A DNA stretch of 64,000 bases from Zoogloea oleivorans. GTDB taxonomy: Bacteria; Pseudomonadota; Gammaproteobacteria; Burkholderiales; Rhodocyclaceae. Shown one piece after another: positions 37,769 through 49,934 of the stretch (position 1 is the first letter of the stretch; each line of letters begins with the position of its first letter). Position numbers and translations under genes: made by a program. Below the pieces are notes generated by a model. That model did no database searches and had not been told where the DNA came from. It saw nothing but the letters and a program-made list of their open reading frames with translations. The stretch is from the NCBI RefSeq assembly GCF_008107625.1, contig NZ_SDKK01000009.1, forward strand, positions 134,860 to 198,859. The letters run 5' to 3'.

Positions 37769-38752
37769 CTAGCGGTTCACGTCCACAACGACACGCCCGC
37801 GCACCTGGCCCGCCATCAGTTCGGTGGCGACAGCAACGGCTTCGTCCAGGCCGATCTCGGTGGTGAGGCTTTCCAGCACGGCCGGGTCCAGGTCGCGGGC
37901 CAGGCGCTGCCAGGCTTCCAGCCGGTCTGGACGCGGGCAATACACGCTGTCGACTCCGGCGAGGGTCACCCCGCGCAGGATGAACGGCATCACCGTGGCC
38001 GGCAGGTCGGCACCCTGGGCCAGGCCGCAGGCAGCCACCACGCCGCGGTACTTCATTGCCGCGCAGACATTGGCCAGGGTGTGGCTGCCGACGGTATCCA
38101 CCGCGCCGGCCCAGCGCTCCCGGGCCAAGGGCTTGCCGGGAACCGAGAGCAGGTTGCGGTCGATGATCTCGGCGGCACCGAGGGATTTCAGGTAATCCGC
38201 CTCGGCGGCCCGACCGGTGGATGCCACCACCGTGTAGCCGAGCCTGGCGAGCAGGGCCACCGCTACACTGCCCACCCCGCCGGCGGCACCGGTGACGAGG
38301 ATTTCGCCCTTGTCCGGCGTTACTCCGTGACGCTCCAGCGCCAGCACGCACAGCATCGCCGTGTAACCAGCGGTGCCGATGGCCATCGCCTGACGCGGCG
38401 TGAAGGCAGCCGGTAGCGGCACCAGCCAGTCGCCCTTGAGACGTGCCCGCTGGGCCAGTCCGCCCCAATGCACTTCGCCGACGCCCCAGCCGTTGAGGAC
38501 CACCGTGTCGCCGGCCTGGTAAGCGGCGTGACTGCTCGCCTCGACCGTGCCCACCAGGTCGATACCCGGCACCATCGGGAAGCTGCGCACCACCGGCCCC
38601 TTGCCGGTAATCGCCAGGCCATCCTTGTAATTGAGGCTCGAATAGGCGACCCGTACCGTCACGTCGCCGTCCGGCAGGCGGGCATCGTCCATTTCGGTGA
38701 GCCCGGCCCGGTAGCCGGCATTGTCCTTCTCGATGAGTATGGCCTTGAACAT
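37769..38752 (-). CDS. acuI: Acrylyl-CoA reductase (NADPH) AcuI/YhdH family
   Basis: 327 residues from the ATG at 38752, with AAGGAG upstream; the frame stays open further but the extension is not AcuI-like. It begins [18 protein letters not shown] and has the family's [19 protein letters not shown] block. The Rossmann motif is [22 protein letters not shown]. It belongs to zinc-independent medium-chain reductases that reduce acryloyl-CoA to propionyl-CoA, a detoxification step in 3-hydroxypropionate or DMSP use. The electrophilic substrate fits the other ene-reductase in this window. Confidence 0.92.
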   Translation of the reverse strand: MFKAILIEKDNAGYRAGLTEMDDARLPDGDVTVRVAYSSLNYKDGLAITGKGPVVRSFPMVPGIDLVGTVEASSHAAYQAGDTVVLNGWGVGEVHWGGLAQRARLKGDWLVPLPAAFTPRQAMAIGTAGYTAMLCVLALERHGVTPDKGEILVTGAAGGVGSVAVALLARLGYTVVASTGRAAEADYLKSLGAAEIIDRNLLSVPGKPLARERWAGAVDTVGSHTLANVCAAMKYRGVVAACGLAQGADLPATVMPFILRGVTLAGVDSVYCPRPDRLEAWQRLARDLDPAVLESLTTEIGLDEAVAVATELMAGQVRGRVVVDVNR

Positions 38753-38970
38753 GCAGTCTTCTCCTTGTTTGAAGCCGGCTTCGTGGCAGCTGGCGTGGTG
38801 CGAGAAGGAATGATTCAACCCGGCGCGCCGAAAAGCAAGGGTTTCGGAGACACGACGCCGAGGTGGCTCGGAAGGGCTGGATCGCACACATCCTTTGTGC
38901 ATAAATTCACTAAAGTTTGCAAATTGACCGCCGTAAGCAGAATAACAAAGTATCTCTCTGGAGCGCTGCC

Positions 38971-39336
38971 ATGCCCCTTCCCATCACGGTCCTGCTTGTC
39001 GACGACAGTCGTGCATCCCGGATGCTGTGCTGCTCTGTCATCCGAAGCCTGCGCCCCGAGTTGCAGTTGCTCGAAGCCGGCGACGGCGAAGCCGCCCTCG
39101 CCCTGCTGACCGACGTCTGCCCTGCCCTGGCTGTCCTCGACATGAACATGCCCGGTATGTCCGGCCTGGATCTGGCTGAAAAAATCCGTGTCCTTCATCC
39201 CACCACAAAGCTCGCCCTGCTGACCGCCAACGTGCAGGAAGCGATCCAGCAGCGCGCTGCCGGACTGGGTGTCCGCTTCTTCCGCAAGCCCATCGGCGAA
39301 GCGGTCATCGGCGACATTCTGAAACTGCTGGACTAA
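38971..39336 (+). CDS. Stand-alone response regulator receiver (CheY-like)
   Basis: 121 residues from the ATG at 38971, with GGAG upstream. Only a receiver domain is present: acidic LLVDDS (Asp11, Asp12), phospho-accepting Asp57 in AVLDMNMPG, Thr in ALLTAN, and Lys in FFRKPIGE. There is no output domain. The CheC-like gene starts four bases after its stop, and a diguanylate cyclase follows. It likely relays a signal to that pair, with the CheC-like protein as its phosphatase. Confidence 0.92.
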   Translation: MPLPITVLLVDDSRASRMLCCSVIRSLRPELQLLEAGDGEAALALLTDVCPALAVLDMNMPGMSGLDLAEKIRVLHPTTKLALLTANVQEAIQQRAAGLGVRFFRKPIGEAVIGDILKLLD

Positions 39337-39340
39337 GCCC

Positions 39341-39984
39341 ATGCGCAGTTTTTCCGAGCTGGAAATGGACGCGCTCACCGAGGCCTTCAATCTCTCCCTT
39401 GGTGAAGCTGCCGCAACCTTCTCTGCCATCGTGCGGGAAGAGATCGAGCTTTCCGTGCCGACCATCGAGATCCTTTCCCGCGACGGCCTTACCCAGCGTC
39501 TGGAAAGCTCCCAGCCAGCCGGTGCCAGTGAGCGCCTGTGCCGCATCAATCAGCATTTCAACGCCGCCAGCGGTTTCCAGACCGATGCCCTGCTGCTTTT
39601 CCCGGAACACGGCAGCCTCGAGATCGTGCGCCGCATGCTCGGTGACGACACCCCCATCCAGCACATTACCGAACTCGAACAGGACGCCCTCGCCGAAATC
39701 GGCAACATCATCATCAACAGCTGCATGAGCAGCCTGGCCAACCTGTTCAAGACGGAAATGACCGGTTCCCTGCCCCGTGTCCAGTCACGCACGGTGGCAA
39801 GCCTGCTCGACGACAAGGACGCCAGTGACGTGATCCTGGTTGCCCGCATCGGCATGAGCATGGCTGCGCACAACCTGTCGGGCTTCGTCCTGTTCATCAT
39901 GGATGTGCCGTCCATCGAGAATTTCATGGCGCAGGTGAGCCGCCTGTTCCATCTGCCGGAGCCCGGCGAGAGCCCGGTACTGTG

Positions 39985-39985
<1 letters not shown>
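39341..39985 (+). CDS. CheC-like chemotaxis phosphatase
   Basis: 214 residues. Two copies of the CheC/FliY/CheX active-site pattern are visible: DALTEAFNLSLGEA (Glu14, Asn17) near the start and DALAEIGNIIINS (Glu119, Asn122) in the middle. Both keep the Glu-x-x-Asn pair needed for CheY-P dephosphorylation. Together with the adjacent receiver it forms a probable signal-termination pair. The stop overlaps the cyclase ATG (TGATG). Confidence 0.88.
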
Positions 39986-41328
<1,343 letters not shown>

Positions 41329-41360
41329 GGGACAACCGGAAATACCTTCCAAAACAATCT

Positions 41361-41377
41361 TGCGACACTGTGTCGCA
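41361..41377. promoter_or_regulatory. 17-bp palindrome upstream of the MbnP-like gene
   Basis: TGCGACACTGTGTCGCA is symmetrical apart from its central base. It lies 66 bp before the MbnP-like start and 33 bp after the cyclase stop. There is no T-run, so an operator is likelier than a terminator. The binding protein is unknown; a copper-responsive regulator would fit the downstream genes (inference). Confidence 0.45.
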
Positions 41378-41442
41378 TTGCATTGTCATGGGCGAGCGCC
41401 AAGAATCTGTTTCCAATTCAAACGGAAACAGAGGATTTTGTC

Positions 41443-43080
41443 ATGCGTCATAGGGTCCCCACCTTTGCCCTCGGCAGTCTTGCCGCGGCCCTGCTTGCTG
41501 CCTGTGGCGGAGGGGGAGGTGGCAGTGAAGCACCGAAAACCACCCTCTCCGGCACTGTTGCCGATGGCTATCTGAAGGGGGCCACGGTCTGCCTGGATGT
41601 GAACGGCAACAGCATTTGCGACAGCGGCGAGCCCTCCGGCATCACCACTGATGGCGGCAAATACACCCTCACCGGCATCACCGCCAGCGACGAAACCAAG
41701 TACCCCGTTCTGGTCAGCGTTCCGGCTACCGCCATCGACAGCGACAACCCCACCGGCACGGTCGGCAAGTCTTATTTCCTGTCCAGCCCGGCTGGCAAGG
41801 GCAGCTTCGTCAGTCCTCTTACTACCCTGATCCAGCAGAAGGTTGTCGCCGGCGCCAGCATCGATACGGCCGAGAGCACGGTCAAGACGCTGCTCTCCAT
41901 CACCGACACCACGGTAAGCCTGTTCAGCGACTACGTGGCCGCCCAGGGCACTGCGGTGCAAACCGATGCCACCACCGCCGGCCGCTATGCCCGAACCCAC
42001 GAAGCGGCCCGGGTCGTCGCTGCTTCCCTGCAGGCGGGCTATGACGCGCTCAAGTCTGATAGCAATGCCAAGGCCGTGCAGAAGGTGCTGCTGGCCCAGG
42101 CCGAGGATGCGCTGAGCGTCCAGAAGGTTACAGCCGCCGACACGAGCAATCCCACCTTCTCCACTGCCGGCGTCGTTGCCGCCGACAGTCCCAACACGTT
42201 GAAGAAGATCCTTGCCTACGAAAAAGGCAACACCGTTGCCGCCACCCAGACCGTCAACATCGACTTCGACGTGGTTGCCGGCAGCCAGGCAGTCAGCTGC
42301 GGTGTGGCGCTGACGGGCCTTGGCACAAAGGCCACCAGCGGTCAGGTTAAGGATCTGCGCTTCTACATCACCAACGTGCTGTTGATCGACGCCCAGGGCA
42401 ACACCGTGCCGGTTAAGCTCGACGACAACGCCAACCAGTCCCGCGACGTCGCCCTCATCGACTTCGAGGACGCCACCGGCAAGTGTCCCACCAGCACCGG
42501 AACGGTGACGACCTACAAGTCGATCGCCGGCAAGGTTGCGCCCGGCACCTACGTGGGTGTCGCGCTGACCCTCGGTGTGCCGGTCAAGTCGGCTGATGCC
42601 GACAAGGTGTCGCTCAACCACAGCGACACTACCGCGGCAACAACGCCGCCCCTCCTGACCAACGCCTCGATGGCCTGGTCCTGGCAGTCCGGCCGCAAGT
42701 TCAGCAAGATCGAGTTCGTGCCCGACGCCCCGATCACCCGCCCCACCGGCACCACCACCACCTGGAACGTGCACCTGGGCTCCACCGGTTGCAAGGGCGA
42801 TCCCACCAAGGGTGTCGTGACTGCCTGCACCAACCCCAACCGGATGGACTTCTCCTTCGCGGCGTTCAACGCCAGCACCCAGAAGATCGTTCTCGATCTG
42901 GCCGAGCTGTTCAAGAACTCCGACCTGTCCTACGACAGCGGCGGCGCCGCCGGCTGCATGTCCGGCACCACCGACCCGGAATGCGCCGGCATCTTCGAGG
43001 CCCTGCAGATCGGCCTGGCCAGCGGTCTGCCGATCAACGGCGGTGCGGCCCAGAAGCTTTTTGCCGTGAAGGCCAAGTAA
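41443..43080 (+). CDS. MbnP-like metallo-mystery-pair lipoprotein with N-terminal extension
   Basis: 545 residues from the ATG at 41443 after AGAGGA. A lipoprotein signal ends LLAAC (Cys21) before a poly-Gly linker. Residues 35-80 carry a carboxypeptidase-regulatory-like segment with an acidic loop (DVNGNSICDSGEP). From about residue 270 (VNIDFDVVAGSQAVSCGVAL) the protein matches MbnP-like four-Cys proteins: FYITNVLLID, NASMAWSWQSGRKF (Trp412, Trp414), WNVHLGSTGC, and Cys286, 348, 450, 462, 505 and 514. MbnP proteins bind copper after a Trp is oxidised to kynurenine by MbnH. The extension of about 250 residues is unusual. It heads a locus with two MbnH-like genes and a barrel protein. Confidence 0.85.
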   Translation: MRHRVPTFALGSLAAALLAACGGGGGGSEAPKTTLSGTVADGYLKGATVCLDVNGNSICDSGEPSGITTDGGKYTLTGITASDETKYPVLVSVPATAIDSDNPTGTVGKSYFLSSPAGKGSFVSPLTTLIQQKVVAGASIDTAESTVKTLLSITDTTVSLFSDYVAAQGTAVQTDATTAGRYARTHEAARVVAASLQAGYDALKSDSNAKAVQKVLLAQAEDALSVQKVTAADTSNPTFSTAGVVAADSPNTLKKILAYEKGNTVAATQTVNIDFDVVAGSQAVSCGVALTGLGTKATSGQVKDLRFYITNVLLIDAQGNTVPVKLDDNANQSRDVALIDFEDATGKCPTSTGTVTTYKSIAGKVAPGTYVGVALTLGVPVKSADADKVSLNHSDTTAATTPPLLTNASMAWSWQSGRKFSKIEFVPDAPITRPTGTTTTWNVHLGSTGCKGDPTKGVVTACTNPNRMDFSFAAFNASTQKIVLDLAELFKNSDLSYDSGGAAGCMSGTTDPECAGIFEALQIGLASGLPINGGAAQKLFAVKAK

Positions 43081-43106
43081 GGACCACCGGAGAAAGCCCC
43101 AAAACG

Positions 43107-44282
43107 ATGAAGCGCAGCCCCTTCCCCGGGGCGTTCGCCGCCGCCACCCTGGCCAGCCTCGTGCTGGCCGGCTGTGGCGGCGGCGGCACGTCCACCACCG
43201 ACACCAGCCTGACCACCAACACCGACGCCTCCTGGACCTGGAACCTGCCGGTCAACTTCGCCACCCCGGCCGTGCCCATCGACAACCCCATGTCGGAAGA
43301 GAAGTTCCAGCTCGGCCGGCGCCTCTTCTACGACACCCGCCTGTCCGGCAACGGCACCCAGTCCTGCGCCTCCTGCCACTTTCAGAATCTCGCCTTCACC
43401 GACGGCAAGGCCGTGTCCACCGGTTCGACTGGCGAACTCACCGCGCGTAGCGCGATGCCCATTGCCAATTCGGCCTACCACCCGACCCTGACCTGGGCCA
43501 ACTCCACGCTCACCTCCCTCGAAAAGCAGATGGAGACCCCGCTGTACGGCACCAACCCGGTCGAACTGGGCATCAACGACAGCAACAAGGCCACGGTACT
43601 CCAACGCTTCCAGGATGATGCCGACTACACGGCCCGCTTCGCCCGCGCCTTCCCCGGCGAAGCCAGCCCGGTGAGCTTCAGCAACATCATCAAGGCCATC
43701 GCCACCTTCGAGCGCGGCATGCTGTCCGGCGACGCGAAGTACGATCGCTACCAGAAAGGCACCACCACCTTCAGCGCCGCCGAAGAGCGCGGCCGCAACC
43801 TGTTCTTCACCGAAAAGGCCGAGTGCTTCCACTGCCACGGCAGCTTCAACTTCAATGACCAGTTGAAGCACGCCGGCTCGCGCATCGTCGAGACGCCCTT
43901 CCACAACACCGGCCTCTACAACATCGACGGCCAGGGCGCCTTTCCCCTGCTCAACCGGGGCATTTTCGAGATCAGCGGCAAGGCGGAAGACATGGGCACC
44001 TTCCGTGCCCAGAGCCTGCGCAACGTGGCCGTCACCGCCCCCTACATGCACGACGGCAGCATTGCCACACTGGAAGAAGTGCTCGACTTCTATGCCGCTG
44101 GCGGGCGCAATCTCACGTCGGGACCGCTGGCCGGCGACGGCCGCGCCAACCCCTACAAGAGCGACCTGATCAGCCGCATCGACCTCAACGCCCAGGAAAA
44201 AGCCGATCTGGTGGCCTTCCTCAAGACCCTCACCGACGACAGCCTGCTCACCAGCAGCCGCTTCGCCAACCCGTTCAAGTAG
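43107..44282 (+). CDS. MbnH-like di-haem enzyme, first copy (lipoprotein)
   Basis: 391 residues. The signal ends with lipobox LAGC (Cys23), so it is membrane-tethered. Haem sites are CASCH (87-91) and CFHCH (240-244). A family motif NPMSEEKFQLGRRLFYDTRL precedes haem one, and TPFHNTGLYNIDG and RNVAVTAPYMHDGS follow haem two. It belongs to the MauG/cytochrome c peroxidase superfamily, MXAN_0977-type, the partner of MbnP that oxidises its Trp. The start is 26 bp after the MbnP-like stop. The second copy follows eight bases later. Confidence 0.88.
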   Translation: MKRSPFPGAFAAATLASLVLAGCGGGGTSTTDTSLTTNTDASWTWNLPVNFATPAVPIDNPMSEEKFQLGRRLFYDTRLSGNGTQSCASCHFQNLAFTDGKAVSTGSTGELTARSAMPIANSAYHPTLTWANSTLTSLEKQMETPLYGTNPVELGINDSNKATVLQRFQDDADYTARFARAFPGEASPVSFSNIIKAIATFERGMLSGDAKYDRYQKGTTTFSAAEERGRNLFFTEKAECFHCHGSFNFNDQLKHAGSRIVETPFHNTGLYNIDGQGAFPLLNRGIFEISGKAEDMGTFRAQSLRNVAVTAPYMHDGSIATLEEVLDFYAAGGRNLTSGPLAGDGRANPYKSDLISRIDLNAQEKADLVAFLKTLTDDSLLTSSRFANPFK

Positions 44283-44290
44283 GCCAGCCC

Positions 44291-45380
<1,090 letters not shown>

Positions 45381-45400
<20 letters not shown>

Positions 45401-46577
45401 GCTCGCCGGCCTCCTCATGCTGGCCCTCGTCGGCAACGCCGCCGCTCACGATGCAGGTGCACCTGACGAAGATCGCCTGGCCGTCTCGGGTGGCGTCGGC
45501 CTGATGTCTCTGCATGCTGACGATCGCTACCCCGTCGCCCGCCTGCCCGGTGTGCTCGAAGCCGGCAGCCCGCGGGCTGACGAGCGGCGTGACGGGCTCG
45601 ACTACGCTGAAATCGCCCTGCGCGCCCGCTTCACCGAGCAGCTGCGGGGCTTCCTGAAAGTTGCTCATCACGGCGGCCAGGATGCACGCAACGAAACCGA
45701 GGAGGCCTGGCTCGATGGCCGTACCGAAACGGGCCACAACCAGCAACTGGCCCTGCGTGCCGGCCGTCAGTTGCTACCCCTCGGCCTGCTCAACCCCATT
45801 CACATGCATGCCCGGGATTTCGGCATCGCTCCGCTGGCCCTGCGTGGTGTCATCAATGAATCCTGGCGGGCCGACGGCTTCAGTCTGAACTGGCAGTTGC
45901 CGGCCGGCTGGTCGGCCGGCGTCGGTGCGTGGCGTAACCAGGGTTTTCCGGGGGCGGATGCAGGCGGCCTCAAACTGCTCACCGCGCGGGGCGGCTGGAA
46001 AAACGACACCCTCCAACTGGAGGCTGGTTACGCCAACGTGAATGCGGATGGGCGGGCCCTTGTCACCACAGGCAACGCCGGCCATACCCATAGCGTGCCC
46101 AGCTGCACCCGCATCACTACGGACCGGGTGTGCTTCTTTGGCACCGCCCGGCTTCTGAGCCTCGCGGCCCGCTGGACGCCCGCCGGCAGCCCCCTGTGGC
46201 TGGGAGCGGAATGGTGGTTCAAACGGGAGGACGGGCGCCTCGACAGCATCAATGGCGCACCGGATTACAGCGGCAAGCTGAACGGCGGCTGGCTCAATGT
46301 GGGGTGGCGTTTTGCGCCTGGCTGGGAAGTTATTGGCCGGGCGGAACGCACGGTGGTCAGCCACGATCTTGCCGGGGCCAATGCGGGGCTGGTGGCAGCC
46401 CAGTCGGGCATCGCCGCCTCGGATCGTGCCCTCGGGAGCCTTGGCGCCGTCGTCCAGTGGCGGCCGGCCGGAGGACACCGGCTGGCCGCCGAATGGCACC
46501 GGGAACGCAGTGAGGCGACATCAAACACGGTCTACCTGCTGCGCTACCAGTTCCTGTTCGCCCGGAGATTGCTGTAG
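45381..46577 (+). CDS. Putative outer-membrane beta-barrel protein of the MbnP/MbnH locus
   Basis: 398 residues from the ATG at 45381. A signal peptide (NRLAGLLMLALVGNAAAHD) precedes a mature region with alternating amphipathic strands, many aromatic ends and no long hydrophobic helix, such as WRADGFSLNWQLPAGWSAG and GGWLNVGWRFAPGWEVIGR. No family name is certain. The coupling to the MbnH-like genes (20-bp overlap) suggests outer-membrane traffic of metal or a metal complex, which is inference. A His-Asp-rich N-terminus (AAHDAGAPDEDR) could bind metal. Confidence 0.7.
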
Positions 46578-46595
46578 GTCGGACTTCCATCCGAC
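46573..46595. repeat. REP-like hairpin element at the 3' end of the barrel gene
   Basis: TGTAGGTCGGACTTCCATCCGAC contains GTCGGA and TCCGAC paired across CTTCCA. This form resembles extragenic palindromic elements common in pseudomonads and some betaproteobacteria. Only one copy was noticed in the window. It may also act as a transcript-end hairpin between convergent genes. Confidence 0.45.
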
Positions 46596-46604
46596 AGCGC
46601 ATTT

Positions 46605-47576
46605 TCAGCCCGTTATGGCCGGGCTCGGCGGGATGGCGCAGGCGGCCCGATATTCTTCGGCCAGGCGATCGCACAGTTCGCGCACCGGCGGCGCGTCGTG
46701 GATGGTCGCCACGCCGTGGCCGGCACTCCACACGTCGCGCCAGGCCCGGGCCTCGTCGGCCAGGCCCTTCAGTTTGCCCTTGCCAACACCCTGCACCAGT
46801 TCGTCACGCTGGTGGCCGAGCTTTTCCAGGCTGGGCCACAGGAAGTTGGCGTTGGTGCCGGAAATGGCGTCGGTGTAGACCACGTCGCCGGCATTCGACG
46901 CCATCACCATCTGCTTGTAGCCCTCCTTGGCATAGGACTCGTGGGTGGCGATGAAACGGGTGCCCATGTAGGCGAAGTCGGCCCCCAGGACTTCGGCCGC
47001 GCGTACCGCGTAACCGTCGGAAATGGCGCCGCCGAGAATCAGCGTGCCGTCCCAGAATTCGCGAATCTCGCGCACCAGGCTGAAAGCGCTCTGGGTGCCC
47101 GCATGGCCGCCGGCACCACTGGCCACGGCGATGACGCCATCCACGCCAGCGGCGATGGCCTTCTTCGCGTGGTAGGCGTGGATCACGTCCGAAAACACCA
47201 GCCCGCCGTAAGCATGCACGGCCTTCACCACCTCGCCCGGATGGCCGAGGCTGGTGATCACGAACGGCACCTTGTGCTTGCAGATCAGCGCCAGATCGCT
47301 TTCCATCCGCGGGTTGGAGGCGTGGAGGATCAGGTTGATGCCGTAGGGCGAAATCGGTGCCGCAGGATCGGCGGCCTTCGCTGCGGCCAGGGCGGTGCTG
47401 ATTTCGCCGAGCCAGCCGTCGAGCTGTTCGGCGGTGCGTGCGTTGAGGGCCGGGAAGGTGCCGGCCACGCCGGCCTTGCTGGTTTCGATGACCAGTTCGG
47501 GGCCGGATACGAGGAACATCGGGGCGGCAATGGCCGGCAGGCGCATCGCGCCGCGGAAGGCATCGGGTAGGGTCAT
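46605..47576 (-). CDS. Nitronate monooxygenase family flavoprotein
   Basis: 323 residues forming an FMN-binding TIM barrel of the NMO/2-nitropropane dioxygenase family. Visible blocks are LPAIAAPMFLVSGPELV, GVDGVIAVASGAGGHAG with the catalytic His region, and LILGGAISDGYAVRAAEVLGADFAYMGTRF. It likely oxidises nitronates such as propionate-3-nitronate or a related compound. It is leftward and convergent with the barrel gene; the AsmA gene ends 80 bp beyond its start region. Confidence 0.9.
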   Translation of the reverse strand: MTLPDAFRGAMRLPAIAAPMFLVSGPELVIETSKAGVAGTFPALNARTAEQLDGWLGEISTALAAAKAADPAAPISPYGINLILHASNPRMESDLALICKHKVPFVITSLGHPGEVVKAVHAYGGLVFSDVIHAYHAKKAIAAGVDGVIAVASGAGGHAGTQSAFSLVREIREFWDGTLILGGAISDGYAVRAAEVLGADFAYMGTRFIATHESYAKEGYKQMVMASNAGDVVYTDAISGTNANFLWPSLEKLGHQRDELVQGVGKGKLKGLADEARAWRDVWSAGHGVATIHDAPPVRELCDRLAEEYRAACAIPPSPAITG

Positions 47577-47655
47577 GCTGTCTCCTGGAATATTTTTGGT
47601 TTGGGTGCTGCGGCAGGAAATCTAGCACGCCTGGCCCGGGAGACCGAATGGCCGC

Positions 47656-49887
47656 TTACTCGACGGCCTCCGGTGCCGGCTTGGGCTTGGGCGTTAGCCT
47701 GGGCATGATTTTGGGGATCGTCTTGACGACGCTGCGCACTACCGCGCGCCCGGCACTGACCGCACCGCTCACCGTGGGCAGCGCTGCTTCGAGATGCCAT
47801 TCCGGCGCCGCCAGCGGCCCCTTGACGCGGATCGGTACGGTAATGCCCCGCAGGCTGGCCAGCAGGCCGTTGTCCGGCCCCACTGGCACCACCAGCAGGG
47901 TGACCCGCGAGAGGTAGTCGATCCGGCTTTCGACAAGGTCGATGTCTCCTGCTCCGGTGACGCGGAACACGCCGCTCTTCGCCTGCAGGTCGCTGTTGCG
48001 GGCGATGCCCTTGCCGATCTGAAAGCTTGCCGTCACTTCGTCGAAGGTAGTGGTTTCGGCCTCCCGATGGGGCCGCCGGGCAGTCTGGCGCCCCGGAATC
48101 AGGCTGCGCCATTCCTTCATTGCCGCGCTGATGTCGATGCCATGCACCACGCCGTTCCGGAAACGCAGGCGGGCCAGCCCCTGCAGGCCAGCCCGTAGTT
48201 CCGTCGTCGTCGCACCCGCGCTTGTCACATCGACGAATAGATTGGCGGTGCCGGCAAACTGCGCCTTGCCGATGGCATCCCGCAGCAAGGGGGCGGCGTT
48301 GGCGTTTTGCAGGTAAGCCCGATAGGCCAGCTTGTTGCCCTCCGCCGCCAGGGTGAGGCTGCCTTCCACGCTGCCACCGTACAGGCTGGCACTGTGTGCG
48401 GTGGACACCAGCCGTCCCCCGTGCAGATTGAGTGGAATGCGCACCCGTTCCAGGTTCAGGCCCCCGGCCTGCAGGCTGCCGATGCGGACCACGCCGTCGA
48501 CTTCGTAGCCGCGCAGGGCCGAAAAGTCGACCTGGCTGGCCGCTGCGCCGCTGCCCTTTTTACCCGTTGCATCGCCCGGGTCGGCGTCGAACTTGAAACG
48601 ATCCACATCCACATCGAAACCCAGCGTCAGCGGCGACAGGCGCGGCAGGCTCCAGCTGCCCTGAATATGGCTGCCCTCGCCCTGCAGATCGAGCTTGCCG
48701 GCGATGCTGTTGCGGTTGAGGTCGGCCCGGGCGCTGGCGTGCACGGCGATCTTCAGCGGTGTGGCCCCGGCGCGGGACGGCGTGTAGTTCAACTGGCCGC
48801 TCAGCGCCGGGGCGTCGAGTAGCCGGGGGCCGCCCTGCCAGCTTGCCGCGCTGACCAGACTGCCGGTGAGGCGGCCGCTGGCCAGACGCCAGTCCACATC
48901 GGCGGTGAGCTTGTCGATGTCCAGCCGGCTGCCATTCCCGTGCAGGCCGGCCAGGCGGGTGTGCAGGGCGCCATTGCGGCGCTTGCCGTCCACCCGCAGG
49001 GTCGCCTCGATGGCGTCGGCCTCGGGGCCCGAGGCCGACAGGGTGAGGTGTGGTGCGGTGGCCTTGAGTTCCACCGCCTCCCCGTCGGCCTTGCCCCGGG
49101 CGATGATGCCGATTCCGGCAAGACGCGGTGGGGCGTCGGTGGTGAGCTGCAGCTCTTCCAGGGTGGCTTCCAGCTCCACGCCCTTTTGCCCGACGAGATC
49201 GCCCTGGACGGTGAGTTGTACATCCCGAGCCTGCTGGGTGTTGCCATCGACGTCGATGCGGTAGGCGCCGTGCAACTGCACATGCGCATCGACGGCCGGC
49301 GCGGCCTGGGTCAGGCGGGCGTCTAGGTCGAGCTGCCCGTCGGCCTGGCGGCCCAGCTGGCCGGTGTTCAGGTTCAGCTCGGCCAGTGCCAGCTTGCGAC
49401 CGGTGAGTTCATCCGCCCAGCTCAGTGCCCCGCGATGCACCGCCAGACGGGTCACGTCGAGGGTGATGGGCTGGTTGTCATCGGTGCCGGCGAACAGATC
49501 CGCGCCGCTCACCTTGCCGTCCTTGCCGCGTTGCAGGGCCATGCGCAGGCCGTCGACTTCAATCTGGTCCACCACCACCTGGCGGGCCAGCAGCGGCAGC
49601 AGGTGTACGCTGACGGTGGCCCGTTCGACGCCGATGAATTCGCCTTCGCCGTTTTTTGCAGACAGGGACGAGGCCGGCAGGCGCAGCGCCAGGCGCGGGA
49701 ACATGGAGAGTTCCAGCGGGCCGTCGAATTTCAGCACGCGCTGGTAGCGCTGCTTGGCGAAATGGGTCAGCTCGGCGGCCAGCCGGGCGCCGTCGAAGGT
49801 TGCGTAGAGATACAGGGCCCCGGTGGCGATCACCGTGCTCAGGCCGCCCAGTACGAAGGCGAGATACTTCAGGTATTTGAAACGCAT
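47656..49887 (-). CDS. AsmA family protein
   Basis: 743 residues from the ATG at 49887; a GTG five codons earlier is possible. A single N-terminal membrane helix (YLAFVLGGLSTVIATGALYLYA) is followed by the AsmA beta-rich domain, with DQIEVDGLRMALQRGKDG early and the C-terminal AsmA_2 region (ELRAGLQGLARLRFRNGVV, GAGDIDLVESRIDYLSRV). AsmA-like proteins bridge the inner and outer membranes and are implicated in lipid transport and outer-membrane assembly. It lies 47 bp downstream of the CHASE2 kinase on the same strand. Confidence 0.9.
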   Translation of the reverse strand: MRFKYLKYLAFVLGGLSTVIATGALYLYATFDGARLAAELTHFAKQRYQRVLKFDGPLELSMFPRLALRLPASSLSAKNGEGEFIGVERATVSVHLLPLLARQVVVDQIEVDGLRMALQRGKDGKVSGADLFAGTDDNQPITLDVTRLAVHRGALSWADELTGRKLALAELNLNTGQLGRQADGQLDLDARLTQAAPAVDAHVQLHGAYRIDVDGNTQQARDVQLTVQGDLVGQKGVELEATLEELQLTTDAPPRLAGIGIIARGKADGEAVELKATAPHLTLSASGPEADAIEATLRVDGKRRNGALHTRLAGLHGNGSRLDIDKLTADVDWRLASGRLTGSLVSAASWQGGPRLLDAPALSGQLNYTPSRAGATPLKIAVHASARADLNRNSIAGKLDLQGEGSHIQGSWSLPRLSPLTLGFDVDVDRFKFDADPGDATGKKGSGAAASQVDFSALRGYEVDGVVRIGSLQAGGLNLERVRIPLNLHGGRLVSTAHSASLYGGSVEGSLTLAAEGNKLAYRAYLQNANAAPLLRDAIGKAQFAGTANLFVDVTSAGATTTELRAGLQGLARLRFRNGVVHGIDISAAMKEWRSLIPGRQTARRPHREAETTTFDEVTASFQIGKGIARNSDLQAKSGVFRVTGAGDIDLVESRIDYLSRVTLLVVPVGPDNGLLASLRGITVPIRVKGPLAAPEWHLEAALPTVSGAVSAGRAVVRSVVKTIPKIMPRLTPKPKPAPEAVE

Positions 49888-49934
49888 GTCCGGATAGCCC
49901 ACAGTCCCGTCGCCCCGATAGTAACCCGGACGCC

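Noticed and set aside
37539..38891. A 450-codon minus-strand frame overlapping the acuI-like and MFS genes
   Set aside because: It shares its strand but is out of frame with the acuI-like gene. The translation is Arg/Gly/Pro-rich shadow without domain features.
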